DNA of 64,000 nucleotides from Sphingomonas trueperi (GTDB lineage: Bacteria > Pseudomonadota > Alphaproteobacteria > Sphingomonadales > Sphingomonadaceae): the NCBI RefSeq assembly GCF_011927635.1, contig NZ_JAATJB010000002.1, positions 434,001 to 498,000 on the forward strand, read 5' to 3'. Below the pieces are notes generated by a model that worked only from the letters and a program-made list of their open reading frames with translations, searched no databases and was not told the DNA's origin. Shown in pieces: positions 44,267 through 53,044 of the stretch; position 1 is the stretch's first letter; each line of letters starts with the position of its first letter. The translations under genes were made by a program, and so were the position numbers.

Positions 44267-45327
44267 GCGTCGCGGTTTCCCAACCCCAGCAGATTGCGGA
44301 TCGCACCCTTGTCGACGCCGCTCGAGGCAAAGTCGTCGAACGCGCGCTCGGTGACGCGGATGATGTGGTCGCGGATGAACGGCGCGCCTTCGCGAGCGCC
44401 GTCCTCGCTGTTCTTCAGCGCGCATTCCCACTCGATCACGGCCCAGCCGCGATAACCGTACTGGGCGAGCTTGCTGAAGATGCCGATGAAATCGACCTGG
44501 CCGTCTCCGGTCGAGCGGAAGCGGCCGGCGCGGTTCACCCAGCTCTCGTATCCGCCATAGACGCCGCTGCGCCCGGTGGGGTTGAACTCGGCATCCTTCA
44601 CATGGAAGCACGAAATCCGATCGTGATAGCGATCGATGAAGTCGAGATAGTCGAGCTGCTGCAGCACATAATGCGACGGATCGAACAGGATGCGCGCGCG
44701 GGGGTGATGGTTCACTGCTTCGAGGAAGCGCTCCCACGTCGCGCCGTCATGAATGTCCTCGCCGGGGTGGATCTCATAGGCGCAGTCGACGCCCGCTTCC
44801 TCGAACACGTTGAGGATCGGCAGCCAGCGGCGGGCGAGCTCGGCGAAGGCCTCCTCGACCAGGCCCGCGGGGCGCTGCGGCCAGGGATAGACATAGGGCC
44901 AGGCGAGGGCGCCCGAAAAGGTGGCATGCGCCTTCAGGCCCAGCCGGCCGCTGGCGCGGGCGGCGAGCTTGACCTGCTCCACCGCCCAGGCCTGGCGCTC
45001 GGCGGGCTTGCCGTGCAACTCGGCGGGCGCGAAGCCGTCGAACAGGGTGTCGTACGCCGGGTGCACCGCGACCAGCTGGCCCTGCAGGTGCGTCGAAAGC
45101 TCGGTCGGCTGGATGCCGAACTTGTCGAGCCGGGCGCGGAGGTCGTCGCAATAGGCCTGACTTTCGGCGGCCTGTTTCAGATCGATCAGCCGCGGGTCGC
45201 ACGGGATCTGCACCCCGACATAGCCGAGGCTAGCAGCCCATTCGGCCATGTGGTCGAGCGTGTCGAACGGCGCGGTGTCGCCGAGAAACTGGGCGAGGAA
45301 GATGCCCGGACCCTGCATCGCGGTCAT
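44263..45327 (-). CDS. Cytoplasmic sugar phosphate isomerase/epimerase-like TIM barrel
   Basis: 354 residues without signal peptide. AP-endonuclease-2-like barrel: SLGYVGVQIPCDPRLID, GIQPTELSTHLQGQLVAVHP, CAYEIHPGEDIHDGATW (metal ligand Glu and His), ILFDPSHYVLQQLDYLDF, CFHVKDAEFNPTGRSGVYGGY and GWAVIEWECALKN. Longer than the two exported barrels and of a different subgroup, so it likely handles a later, intracellular keto-sugar step such as isomerisation or epimerisation. Overlaps the permease gene and the Gfo/Idh gene by 4 nt each. Confidence 0.9.
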   Translation of the reverse strand: MTAMQGPGIFLAQFLGDTAPFDTLDHMAEWAASLGYVGVQIPCDPRLIDLKQAAESQAYCDDLRARLDKFGIQPTELSTHLQGQLVAVHPAYDTLFDGFAPAELHGKPAERQAWAVEQVKLAARASGRLGLKAHATFSGALAWPYVYPWPQRPAGLVEEAFAELARRWLPILNVFEEAGVDCAYEIHPGEDIHDGATWERFLEAVNHHPRARILFDPSHYVLQQLDYLDFIDRYHDRISCFHVKDAEFNPTGRSGVYGGYESWVNRAGRFRSTGDGQVDFIGIFSKLAQYGYRGWAVIEWECALKNSEDGAREGAPFIRDHIIRVTERAFDDFASSGVDKGAIRNLLGLGNRDA

Positions 45328-46547
45328 GCCTGCACCTCGTTACGGTTGTTCTTGAAGGTGAACTGGAAGAGCAGCGCGATCACGGCGGCGGCGATCGCCG
45401 GATACCACCAGAGATGGTGCCAGTCAGCGACGGTCGCGTTGGCCGGCAGCTGGGCATAGAGCAGGCCGCCGATCTGCGAGCCGAGCAGCATGCCCACGCC
45501 GTAGGTGAACAGCGTCAGCATGCCCTGCGCCTGGGCGTTGACGCCCTTCGGCGTGGCGATGGTGCCGGTGTAGATCGCGCCGGCAACGAAGAAGAAGTCG
45601 TAGCACACGCCGTGCAGCGCGACGCCGAGATAGATCGCCCAGATGCCCGCGCCGCCGTCGCCTATCGCGAACAGCGCATAGCGCAGCGCCCAGGCGATCA
45701 TGCCGACGAGCAGCAGCGGCTTCACCCCGAAGCGGCGATAAAGGAACGGCATCGAGAACATGAAGACCAGTTCGGACATCTGCCCGATCGCCAGCGTGCC
45801 GCCGACATTCTCGATCCCCGCCGCGCCCACGTACGGCGAGGCATAGGCATAGTACATCGCCAGGGGGATCGAGATGAGCGTGGCGCAGAGAATGAAGATC
45901 AGGAACGAGCGGTTGCGCATCAGCCCGAAGGCTTCGGTGCAGAATACCTCGGCGACCAGGCTCTTGCCCTGCGGCGCATCGGGCTGAACATTGGGCAGGG
46001 TGATGCTGTACAGGCCGAGCGCGAGCGAGACGACGCCCGCCACCTGGAAGATCTGCGGACTGGCGGAGAGGCCTGCCCAGCCGATGATCAGCCCTGCGAC
46101 GATCCAGCCGAGCGTCCCGAAGGCGCGGACAAAGGGAAAGCGGTCGACGCGCTCGCCGAAGCTCTTGAGCGCGATGGTGTTCGCAAGGCCCACCGTCGGC
46201 ATGTAGAGGATCATGTAGCCGAGCAGCAGCCAGACGAAGCTGGCGCCGTGCTCGGGGGTGAGCAGCGTCGGCAGGATGAAGAGCAGCACGCCGCCGACGA
46301 GGTGGAGCACCACCATCAGCATCTTGGGGCTGAGGAACCGCGCCGCGGCCATGCCGAGCAGGAACGAACCGACGATCGAGGCGATCGGGCCGACCGAAAA
46401 AGCGTTGGCGATCAGGCTGCCCACGCCGACGGTCTGCATCACCAGGCCCAGTGTGACGTTCCACGCGCCCCAGACGAAGAACTGCATGAACATCAAGGCG
46501 CTGAGCCGCCCCGTGAGCAATCCCGATACGGGCTGCGTGCTGTTCAT
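45324..46547 (-). CDS. MFS sugar permease, nucleoside:H+ symporter (NupG) family
   Basis: 407 residues from ATG 46547, preceded by GGAGGGATCACC. About 12 membrane helices; LSALMFMQFFVWGAWNVTLGL at the start, FPFVRAFGTLGWIVAGL mid-way, and LHGVCYDFFFVAGAIYTGTIAT are typical of the nuc_H_symport family, whose members in catabolic operons of Bacteroidetes and sphingomonads carry sugars. First gene of the nine-gene operon; it would bring the oxidised sugar product into the cell. Transcription starts in the 175-nt gap shared with the LacI gene. Confidence 0.9.
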   Translation of the reverse strand: MNSTQPVSGLLTGRLSALMFMQFFVWGAWNVTLGLVMQTVGVGSLIANAFSVGPIASIVGSFLLGMAAARFLSPKMLMVVLHLVGGVLLFILPTLLTPEHGASFVWLLLGYMILYMPTVGLANTIALKSFGERVDRFPFVRAFGTLGWIVAGLIIGWAGLSASPQIFQVAGVVSLALGLYSITLPNVQPDAPQGKSLVAEVFCTEAFGLMRNRSFLIFILCATLISIPLAMYYAYASPYVGAAGIENVGGTLAIGQMSELVFMFSMPFLYRRFGVKPLLLVGMIAWALRYALFAIGDGGAGIWAIYLGVALHGVCYDFFFVAGAIYTGTIATPKGVNAQAQGMLTLFTYGVGMLLGSQIGGLLYAQLPANATVADWHHLWWYPAIAAAVIALLFQFTFKNNRNEVQA

Positions 46548-46590
46548 GGTGATCCCTCCAGCAGCGACCATGCGCTTCCTCTCCCCCGTA

Positions 46591-46635
46591 CGGCTTTGCC
46601 GCTCTTCGACCAGTGCGGCTTTGCCGCTGTTCGAC
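46591..46635. repeat. Tandem 20-bp direct repeat
   Basis: CGGCTTTGCCGCTCTTCGAC (46591-46610) is repeated at 46616-46635 with one difference, a 25-bp period. It sits in the promoter region of the permease operon. It could be a regulatory array or a simple duplication. Confidence 0.55.
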
Positions 46636-46661
46636 TCGCAGCCTATGCAGAGCCGGATACG

Positions 46662-46677
46662 ATGTAAAGGATTACAT
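46662..46677. promoter_or_regulatory. Candidate LacI-type operator
   Basis: A perfect inverted repeat ATGTAA-AGGA-TTACAT in the gap between the divergent nine-gene operon and the LacI-family regulator. The TGTAA-N4-TTACA form has the even spacing and half-sites of LacI/GalR operators, and the position (about 45 nt before the regulator's ATG) would let it control both directions. Confidence 0.7.
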
Positions 46678-46722
46678 TGGCGGGGCTCGACACGGCTCGC
46701 CGCACGCTACAAAGATATCTGC

Positions 46723-47730
46723 ATGGCTACGATTATCGAGGTCGCCGCGGCCGCAGGCGTTTCCACCGCCACGGTGTCGCGCGTGCTCAGCCAGCCGGGG
46801 CGGGTGGCGGAAGCGACGCGGGCGCGGGTGATGGAGGTGGTCGAGGCGCTCGACTATCGGCCCAATGTCGCGGCGCGGACGCTGCGCACGCTGCGCGCCG
46901 CCAAGATCCTGCTGACCGTGCCGGACATCTCCAACCCCTTCTTCGCCAGCGTCATCCGCGGCGCCGAGGAAGCGGCGCGCGATGCGGGCTATGCGGTGGT
47001 GCTGGGCGACACCCGGCACGATCCCGAGGTGGAGGACCAATATGCCGAGATGCTGTCGCGGCGCGAGGTCGACGGGCTGGTGTTCCTCGGCCACCGGCTG
47101 CCGGCAAGCCTGGAGGCGCTGGTCGCGCGGGAGGGCGCGTCGGCGCCGATCGTCAACGGGTGCGAATACAGCCCCGAGCTTGGCGTGCCGAGCGTGCATA
47201 TCGACAATGCCGCCGGCAGCGCCGACGCGATCGAGCATCTCGTCGAATTCGGCCACCGCGACATCGGCATCATCACCGGGCCACCGATCAGCCCGATCAG
47301 CCGCGACCGCCTGGCCGGCGTGCTGCGCGCGGCCGATCGCCACGGCCTCAGGGACCGGCTGCACCTGCGCGAGGGGGATTACGGCGCCGACTCCGCCCAC
47401 CGCGCCGCCTGCGCGCTGATCGCGGAAGGCGTGACCGCGTTGTTCTGCTTCAGCGACGAGATGGCGCTCGGCGCGATCAGCGCGGTGAGTGCCGCCGGCC
47501 TGTCCTGCCCGGGCGACGTCTCGGTGATCGGCTTCGACGACCTGCCGCTGGCGCGCTTCTTCCATCCGGCGCTCACCACCATCGCCCAGCCCAAGGGCAT
47601 GATCGGGCAGCGCGCGGTGGAACTGCTGGTCGGCATCCTGCGCGGCAGCGAGCCGGTCGAGCGGCAGCTGACGCTCGCCCATGAGCTGATTCGCCGCGCC
47701 AGCACGGGCCCCGCGCCGACCCCCCGGTGA
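46723..47730 (+). CDS. LacI-family transcriptional regulator
   Basis: 335 residues. HTH and hinge: ATIIEVAAAAGVSTATVSRVLSQPG and ALDYRPNVAARTLR (residues 2-58), then a periplasmic-binding-protein-like sensor domain: VPDISNPFFASVIRGAEEAA, GDTRHDPEVEDQYAEML, FGHRDIGIITGPP, FCFSDEMALGAISAV and SVIGFDDLPLARFFHPALTTI. It binds a sugar-type effector. Being divergent from the sugar-oxidation operon with a palindrome between them, it is very probably that operon's repressor. Confidence 0.95.
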   Translation: MATIIEVAAAAGVSTATVSRVLSQPGRVAEATRARVMEVVEALDYRPNVAARTLRTLRAAKILLTVPDISNPFFASVIRGAEEAARDAGYAVVLGDTRHDPEVEDQYAEMLSRREVDGLVFLGHRLPASLEALVAREGASAPIVNGCEYSPELGVPSVHIDNAAGSADAIEHLVEFGHRDIGIITGPPISPISRDRLAGVLRAADRHGLRDRLHLREGDYGADSAHRAACALIAEGVTALFCFSDEMALGAISAVSAAGLSCPGDVSVIGFDDLPLARFFHPALTTIAQPKGMIGQRAVELLVGILRGSEPVERQLTLAHELIRRASTGPAPTPR

Positions 47731-47797
47731 CACGCGGCACCTGCGTGCTATGCTGCAGGAAAGGCGATCGAAAGCATCGCCTGCCGGGAGAGACACG

Positions 47798-48724
47798 ATG
47801 CCGATGTTCCGCAAGCTTGCCGCGCTCGGGCTGATCGCCGCCACGATGATCGGCGCTGCGCCGCCGGACGCGGTCCGGCCGCCGATCACCGGCATCTCGC
47901 ACCTCGCCGTCTATGCGACCGACATGGCGGCGAGCGATCATTTCTACCGGGTGGTGCTCGGCGCACGGAAGGGCGCCGACCCGGAAGATCCGGCAGGCGT
48001 CCGCTATTATTTCAGCCCGCGCCAGTTCGTCGAGGTGCTGCCCGCGCCCAAGGACCATGGCCCGAGCATGCTCGCCCATGTCGGCTATATCACCGCCGAT
48101 GCCGCCAAGCTGCGCGCGTGGCTCACCGTGCGCGGCGTGCGCGATCTCACCCCGGTGCAGCGCGGGCAGGGCGGCGACCAATGGTTCGGCGGGCGCGATC
48201 CCGAGGGCAACCAGGTCCAGTTCGTCCAACCCGGCAGCGCCGCCACCGCGGCGGAGAAGGGCGCGATCAGCGGCCGGATCATCCATGTCGGCCATGTGGT
48301 GCACGACCGCGCCAAGCAGGACGGCTTCTACCGCACGCTGCTCGGCTTCCGCCCCTATTGGTTCGGTGCCTTCCACGCGGACAAGGTCGACTGGGTGTCG
48401 CAGCAGCTGCCAGACGGGCGCGACTGGCTGGAATATATGATGGTGGGCGAGGGTTCGGACGTGACGCTCGACAAGGTGGATGCGCGGCAGCTGGGCGTGC
48501 TCAACCACCTGTCGCTCGGCGTGGTCAATATGCAGGCGGCGGTGACGACGCTCTACCGCGAGAACCGGCTGAGCTCGCGCCATGACGGCCCGCAAATGGG
48601 CCTCGACGGCAAGTGGCAGGCCAATTTCTACGATCCAGACGGCACGCGGGTGGAGCTGATGGAGTTCAAGCCCGCGACCAAGCCGTGCTGCTCGCCCTTC
48701 ACCGCTGAGAGTCCCGACCCGTAA
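47798..48724 (+). CDS. Exported two-domain VOC (glyoxalase/dioxygenase fold) protein
   Basis: 308 residues. Signal peptide about 1-22 (LIAATMIGAAP), then two vicinal-oxygen-chelate modules: ISHLAVYATDMAASDHFYRVVLG from about residue 33 and IIHVGHVVHDRAKQDGFYRTLLG from about 160, with FVEVL, QFVQP and RVELMEF at the ends of modules, supplying possible His/Glu metal ligands. VOC enzymes include glyoxalases, epimerases and dioxygenases; an exported one is unusual. It follows the LacI gene by 67 nt on the same strand and may process a by-product of the sugar pathway. GGGAGAG precedes the ATG. Confidence 0.87.
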   Translation: MPMFRKLAALGLIAATMIGAAPPDAVRPPITGISHLAVYATDMAASDHFYRVVLGARKGADPEDPAGVRYYFSPRQFVEVLPAPKDHGPSMLAHVGYITADAAKLRAWLTVRGVRDLTPVQRGQGGDQWFGGRDPEGNQVQFVQPGSAATAAEKGAISGRIIHVGHVVHDRAKQDGFYRTLLGFRPYWFGAFHADKVDWVSQQLPDGRDWLEYMMVGEGSDVTLDKVDARQLGVLNHLSLGVVNMQAAVTTLYRENRLSSRHDGPQMGLDGKWQANFYDPDGTRVELMEFKPATKPCCSPFTAESPDP

Positions 48725-48793
48725 CACGCTTGTCCACGGCTGGGACGGCAAGCCTGTGCAAAACACAACGCATGCGTTACGAATCCAAGGTAG

Positions 48794-49873
48794 ATGGGGG
48801 AGGTGCAGGAACAGCGGAACTTACGGGTCCGGGCGGAGCCGCCCGGTGTGCCCTATTTCAACGTCTCGAACGCACCGCCCGAACTGCGCTTCGACGCCTA
48901 TGCGGAATCGGTCGATCCGATCTTCGATACCCGGCGCGAGGCGGTGTCGGACGCGTTCAGCGTCGGGCTCGACGGGTTCAACGCCGGCCCGGTGCTGATC
49001 GGCCGCTCGCGCATGTGGGGCGCGGCGTTCCACTACGACCGCGACATCCGCAAGGTCGCCCAGACCGGGGTCGAGGCGGTGCTGGTCCAGATCATCACCC
49101 GCGGCGGCGACGTGCGGCTGCACGACGGCGAGGCGATAGTGACCCGCCCCGGCGACATCTGCGTCGCCGACATGACCCGCCCCTTCGCCACCCGCACCGA
49201 TGGCTGCGAGAACATCAGCATGGTGGTCCACCACGGCGCGCTGGGGCTCGACGAGCCGCGGCTCGACGGGCTGCACGGGCTGGTGCTCCGCCGCGAGACG
49301 CTGGCCGCGCAGCTGCTGGGCGAGCATGCCCGGATGCTGGTCGAGCGGCTGCCGCAGGCGGGCGCGGACGATGCGCTGGCGGTGGCCCGCGCGACGGGGC
49401 TGATGATGGGTGGGCTGATCGCGCCCACCCTGCAGGAGAGCGGGCCGCGCGCCTCGGTCGCGGTGGCGGCGCTGTTCCGGATCAAGCGGTTCATCCGCGC
49501 CAATCTCGCGCATCCGGAGCTGGGGCCGGACATGGTCGCCCGCGCGATGGGCATGTCGCGCGCCTCGCTCTACCGTGCCTTTGCGCCGCTGGGCAGCATC
49601 GGCGACTTCATCCGGCGCCAGCGGCTGGAGCGGGTGCTGAGCGATCTGGGGGACGCGGCGCAGCGCGGCAAGTCGATCGCCGAGATCGCCTATGGCTGGG
49701 GCTTCGCCGACTGGTCCACCTTCTCGCGCGCGTTCAAGGCGGCGTTCGGCATCACGCCCAGCGAGGCCCGCACCGGGGCCGGGCTGGTGCTGCAACAGCC
49801 CGAGGCCGGCGCCGGCGACGTGCTGTTGCCGCACTGGATCCGCACGATGGAAACGCTCCGCCTTCCGGCCTGA
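48794..49873 (+). CDS. AraC-family transcriptional regulator
   Basis: 359 residues. The N-terminal AraC-binding-like domain carries PYFNVSNAPPELRFDAYAESVDP and RPGDICVADMTRPFATRTDG. The two C-terminal HTH motifs are visible at about 255-345 (LGPDMVARAMGMSRASLYRAFAPLG and SIAEIAYGWGFADWSTFSRAFKAAFGITPSEAR). It lies directly upstream of the OprB-type porin in the same direction and could control it or the glycerol genes. A 13-bp palindrome stands between regulator and porin. Confidence 0.92.
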   Translation: MGEVQEQRNLRVRAEPPGVPYFNVSNAPPELRFDAYAESVDPIFDTRREAVSDAFSVGLDGFNAGPVLIGRSRMWGAAFHYDRDIRKVAQTGVEAVLVQIITRGGDVRLHDGEAIVTRPGDICVADMTRPFATRTDGCENISMVVHHGALGLDEPRLDGLHGLVLRRETLAAQLLGEHARMLVERLPQAGADDALAVARATGLMMGGLIAPTLQESGPRASVAVAALFRIKRFIRANLAHPELGPDMVARAMGMSRASLYRAFAPLGSIGDFIRRQRLERVLSDLGDAAQRGKSIAEIAYGWGFADWSTFSRAFKAAFGITPSEARTGAGLVLQQPEAGAGDVLLPHWIRTMETLRLPA

Positions 49874-49960
49874 GCCCTGCCGCTTAGCCCTTGGTATAGG
49901 TTTGCACCGCAGGCCTATGCGCTGGGGCGCTTCATCCCCTATGCGGCACGAATTGCGAGT

Positions 49961-49973
49961 CCCGAAGTTCGGG
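49961..49973. promoter_or_regulatory. Palindrome upstream of the porin gene
   Basis: CCCGAAGTTCGGG, a 13-bp palindrome with one central base, lies 67 nt before the porin ATG in the 167-nt gap after the AraC gene. A transcription-factor site is possible; no specific regulator can be named. Confidence 0.3.
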
Positions 49974-50040
49974 CTTGCACCGCCACGCAACCAAAAGGCC
50001 GCTCGGCTCTTTGGTGCGCCGCGAGCTAAAAGGATATGCA

Positions 50041-51498
50041 ATGAAGCGTGGGAATTGGCGTGCGGGGCGGGGGGCCCTGCTCGCGATCATGGCGTTCGGA
50101 ACGGCGATGCCGGCCTTGGCGCAGCAGGTGGACGTGGGCGCACCGCCGCCACCGGCGGACGAACTGAACAAGCCCAAGCCCGATACGGCGCAGGAAGACG
50201 CCGGCGCCGGGCCGCGCGCCGATACCCAGCGCCGCGCGCGCAGCCATATGCTCCACCCGCGCGATCCCTCGCCGTCGTCGCTGGCCGGTGACACCCAGAG
50301 TTCGCCGCCGCCGGGGCTGATCGGCGACTGGCAGGACATCCGCACCCGTCTGGGCGAGCGCGGCATCGGCCTGTCGGCGCGCTATGCCTCGGAGACCGCC
50401 TACAACTTCACCGGCGGCGACCGCAGCCTGGTGGCCGAGACCGGCCAGTTCGACGTCGGCGCGCTGCTCGATCTGGACAAGCTGCTCGGCTGGGGCGGGG
50501 CGGCGCTGCAGGGCACCGTCACCTGGCGCCGCGGCATCGACCTCACCACCACCGCGGGCCTTGGCGCGCTGCAGCAGGTGCAGGAAGTCTATGGACGCGG
50601 CCAGACGGTGCGGGTGACGCAGCTGTGGCTCCAGCAGAAGCTGGGCGACAAGGTGGAAGTGAAGCTGGGCCGCACCAATCCGGGCGACGATTTCGCTGTC
50701 TTTTCCTGCCACTTCCAGAATCTGAGCTTCTGCGGCGCGCAGCCGGGCAATCTCGTTGGCGATTACTGGTACAATTGGCCGGTCAGCCAATGGGGCGCCA
50801 ACGTCCATGTCGACGTGGCGCCCGGCGTCTATATCCAGGGCGGCGCCTATGAGGTGAACCCGCGCAACCTCGAGAGCACCTTCTTCATCGGCCATTTCAA
50901 GGGCGCGACCGGCGTGCTGCTCCCCGCCGAGATCGGCTGGACGCGCGGCGGCGACGAGGGGAAGGTCGGATCGTACAAGTTCGGCGGCTGGATCTCGACT
51001 GCCGATGGCGACGATTTGGTGCTCGACGTCAACCGTCAGCCGCGCGCGGTGACGGGCCTCGCGCCGCTCCAGCATTCGAGCCGCTACGGCGTGTTCGCCA
51101 GCGTCCAGCAGCAGCTGACCGGCACCTCGAAGGACGGGCGCTCGCTGACCGGCTTCAGCATGTTCGCCAATGTCACCTTCGCCGATCGCGCGACCTCGTT
51201 GACCGACAACCAGGTGTCGGTGGGTCTGTTCTACAAGGGGCTCGCGCCGAGCCTGCCGGGGGACGTGATCGGCCTGGCGGTCGCGCGCACCAATGTGAAC
51301 GGGCGGATCGACACTGCGGATCGCCTCGCGGGCAAGCCGGCGCGCGATGCCGAATATGCGGCCGAGCTCTACTACAGCGTGTCGCCGACCGAGTGGCTGG
51401 TGGTGCAGCCCAACGTGCAGTGGATCCACCAGCCCGGCGGGGTGAAGAACGCCAAGGATGTCGGCGTGCTCGGCCTGAAGTTCGCGCTGACGTTGTAG
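50041..51498 (+). CDS. OprB-family carbohydrate porin
   Basis: 485 residues from ATG 50041 with AAAAGG upstream. Signal peptide ends MPALAQ (about 28). A Pro/Asp-rich linker (about 30-90) precedes the OprB barrel: GLIGDWQDIRTRLGERGIGLSARYASETAYN, LDLDKLLGWGGAALQGTVTWRRG, LWLQQKLGDKVEVKLGRTNPGDDFAVFSC, YWYNWPVSQWGANVHVDVAPGVYIQGGAYEVNP in separate blocks, ending LGLKFALTL. OprB porins let mono- and disaccharides and polyols cross the outer membrane. It converges with glpK, which fits glycerol or glycoside uptake. Confidence 0.93.
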   Translation: MKRGNWRAGRGALLAIMAFGTAMPALAQQVDVGAPPPPADELNKPKPDTAQEDAGAGPRADTQRRARSHMLHPRDPSPSSLAGDTQSSPPPGLIGDWQDIRTRLGERGIGLSARYASETAYNFTGGDRSLVAETGQFDVGALLDLDKLLGWGGAALQGTVTWRRGIDLTTTAGLGALQQVQEVYGRGQTVRVTQLWLQQKLGDKVEVKLGRTNPGDDFAVFSCHFQNLSFCGAQPGNLVGDYWYNWPVSQWGANVHVDVAPGVYIQGGAYEVNPRNLESTFFIGHFKGATGVLLPAEIGWTRGGDEGKVGSYKFGGWISTADGDDLVLDVNRQPRAVTGLAPLQHSSRYGVFASVQQQLTGTSKDGRSLTGFSMFANVTFADRATSLTDNQVSVGLFYKGLAPSLPGDVIGLAVARTNVNGRIDTADRLAGKPARDAEYAAELYYSVSPTEWLVVQPNVQWIHQPGGVKNAKDVGVLGLKFALTL

Positions 51499-51508
51499 GG
51501 TACATCCA

Positions 51509-51533
51509 AGCCCCTCCCCTGAAGGGAGGGGCT
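51509..51533. terminator. Bidirectional hairpin between porin and glpK
   Basis: AGCCCCTCCC pairs perfectly with GGGAGGGGCT around a CTGAA loop, 10 nt after the porin stop and 13 nt beyond the glpK stop. No long T-run. The sequence style matches G/C-block palindromes common between sphingomonad genes. Confidence 0.65.
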
Positions 51534-51546
51534 AGAGAATGAAGTA

Positions 51547-53031
51547 TCACCCCAGCGTCCGCCGCAGGGCGTCGTGCCAGCCGGCGAGCAGCGTGGTCCG
51601 GTGTCCGGCCTCCATCGCCGGCTCGAAGCACGCCTGGCGCGACCAGATCGCCGAGAGCTCGTCCACCCCCGACCACAGGCCTACCGCCAGCCCGGCATGG
51701 AAGGCGGCGCCGCGCGCGGTGGTCTCCAGATCGTCGGGTCGCTCCACCGCGACGTCGAGAATGTCGGCGAGGAAGCGGCACAGCCAGTCGTTTGCCGCCA
51801 TGCCGCCGTCGACGCGCAGCATCGCCGGTCGCACCCCGCCATCCTGCACCATCGCCGCGACGAGGTCGTAGGTCTGGTAGGCCACCGCCTCCAGCGCAGC
51901 CCGGGCGAGATGCGCCTGGGTGGCGCTGAGCGTCAGCCCGAAGATCGCGCCGCGCGCCTCGGGGTCCCAGTGCGGCGCGCCGAGCCCGACGAAGGCAGGG
52001 ACCATGTAGACGCCGTGGCTGTCAGACACGCGCGTCGCCATGTCGTTGGTCTGGCGGGCATGGGTGATCACGCCGATGCCGTCGCGCAGCCATTTGATCG
52101 CAGCACCGGCAACGAAGATCGAGCCTTCCAGCGCATAGGCGGTCCGCCCGTTGATGCGGTAGGCGGGGGTGGTGAGCATCCGATGTTCGGAGGCGACCGC
52201 CTTTTCGCCGGTGTTGAGCAGCAGGAAACAGCCGGTGCCGTAGGTCGACTTGGCGGTGCCCGGCGCGAAGCAGCATTGGCCGAACAGCGCCGCCTGCTGG
52301 TCCCCCGCCATGCCGGCGATCGGGATCGGCAGGCCGAACCATTCGGGATCGGTCCTCCCATAAATATGGGCATTGTCGTGCACCGCGGGCAGCAGCGCCA
52401 TCGGAATGCCGAACAGTCGGCAAAGCTCGGCGTCCCACTCGCCGCTGTGGATGTTGAACAGCGAGGTGCGCGACGCATTGGTCACGTCGGTCGCGTGCAC
52501 CGCGCCCTTGGTCAGCCGCCAGAGCAGGAAGCTGTCGATCGTGCCGAAGGCGAGCTCGCCGCGCTCGGCCCGCGCCCGTGCGCCCGGCACATGGTCGAGG
52601 ATCCAGCCGAGCTTGGTCGCCGAGAAATAGGGATCGACCAGCAGACCGGTGCGTGCCCGCACCTCCGCTTCGACACCTTCGGCCTTGAGCTGCAGGCAGC
52701 GATCGGCGGTGCGGCGGTCCTGCCAGACGATCGCGCGGTGGATCGGCGCGCCGGTGGTGCGGTCCCACACCAAGGTCGTCTCGCGCTGGTTGGTGATGCC
52801 GATCGCGGCGATGCTCGCCACGCCGACGCCGCTCTTGAGCAGCGCCTCGCGCGCGGTGGTCAGCGCGTCGCGCCAGATCGTCTCGGGGTCATGCTCGACC
52901 CAGCCCTGGTCGGGATAATGCTGCTCGAACTCGGTCTGCGCGGTGGCGACGCGGCGGCCCGCCGAATCGAAGATCACGCTGCGCGTCGAGGTGGTGCCCT
53001 GATCGATCGCGAGAATGTGATTCCGGTCCAC
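51547..53031 (-). CDS. glpK: Glycerol kinase
   Basis: 494 residues from GTG 53031, chosen because AGGAGG stands 6 nt before it (a TTG one codon upstream is too close). FGGY kinase: ILAIDQGTTSTRSVIFDSAG, GWVEHDPETIWRDAL, GITNQRETTLVWDRTTG, GELAFGTIDSFLLWRLTKG, PIAGMAGDQQAALFGQCC, STYGTGCFLLLNTG and LRVDGGMAANDWLCRFLAD. It phosphorylates glycerol to glycerol 3-phosphate in the cytosol. It diverges from glpD across an operator-rich 112-nt gap, so GlpR probably represses both. Confidence 0.96.
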   Translation of the reverse strand: MDRNHILAIDQGTTSTRSVIFDSAGRRVATAQTEFEQHYPDQGWVEHDPETIWRDALTTAREALLKSGVGVASIAAIGITNQRETTLVWDRTTGAPIHRAIVWQDRRTADRCLQLKAEGVEAEVRARTGLLVDPYFSATKLGWILDHVPGARARAERGELAFGTIDSFLLWRLTKGAVHATDVTNASRTSLFNIHSGEWDAELCRLFGIPMALLPAVHDNAHIYGRTDPEWFGLPIPIAGMAGDQQAALFGQCCFAPGTAKSTYGTGCFLLLNTGEKAVASEHRMLTTPAYRINGRTAYALEGSIFVAGAAIKWLRDGIGVITHARQTNDMATRVSDSHGVYMVPAFVGLGAPHWDPEARGAIFGLTLSATQAHLARAALEAVAYQTYDLVAAMVQDGGVRPAMLRVDGGMAANDWLCRFLADILDVAVERPDDLETTARGAAFHAGLAVGLWSGVDELSAIWSRQACFEPAMEAGHRTTLLAGWHDALRRTLG

Positions 53032-53044
53032 CAAGCCCCTCCTA

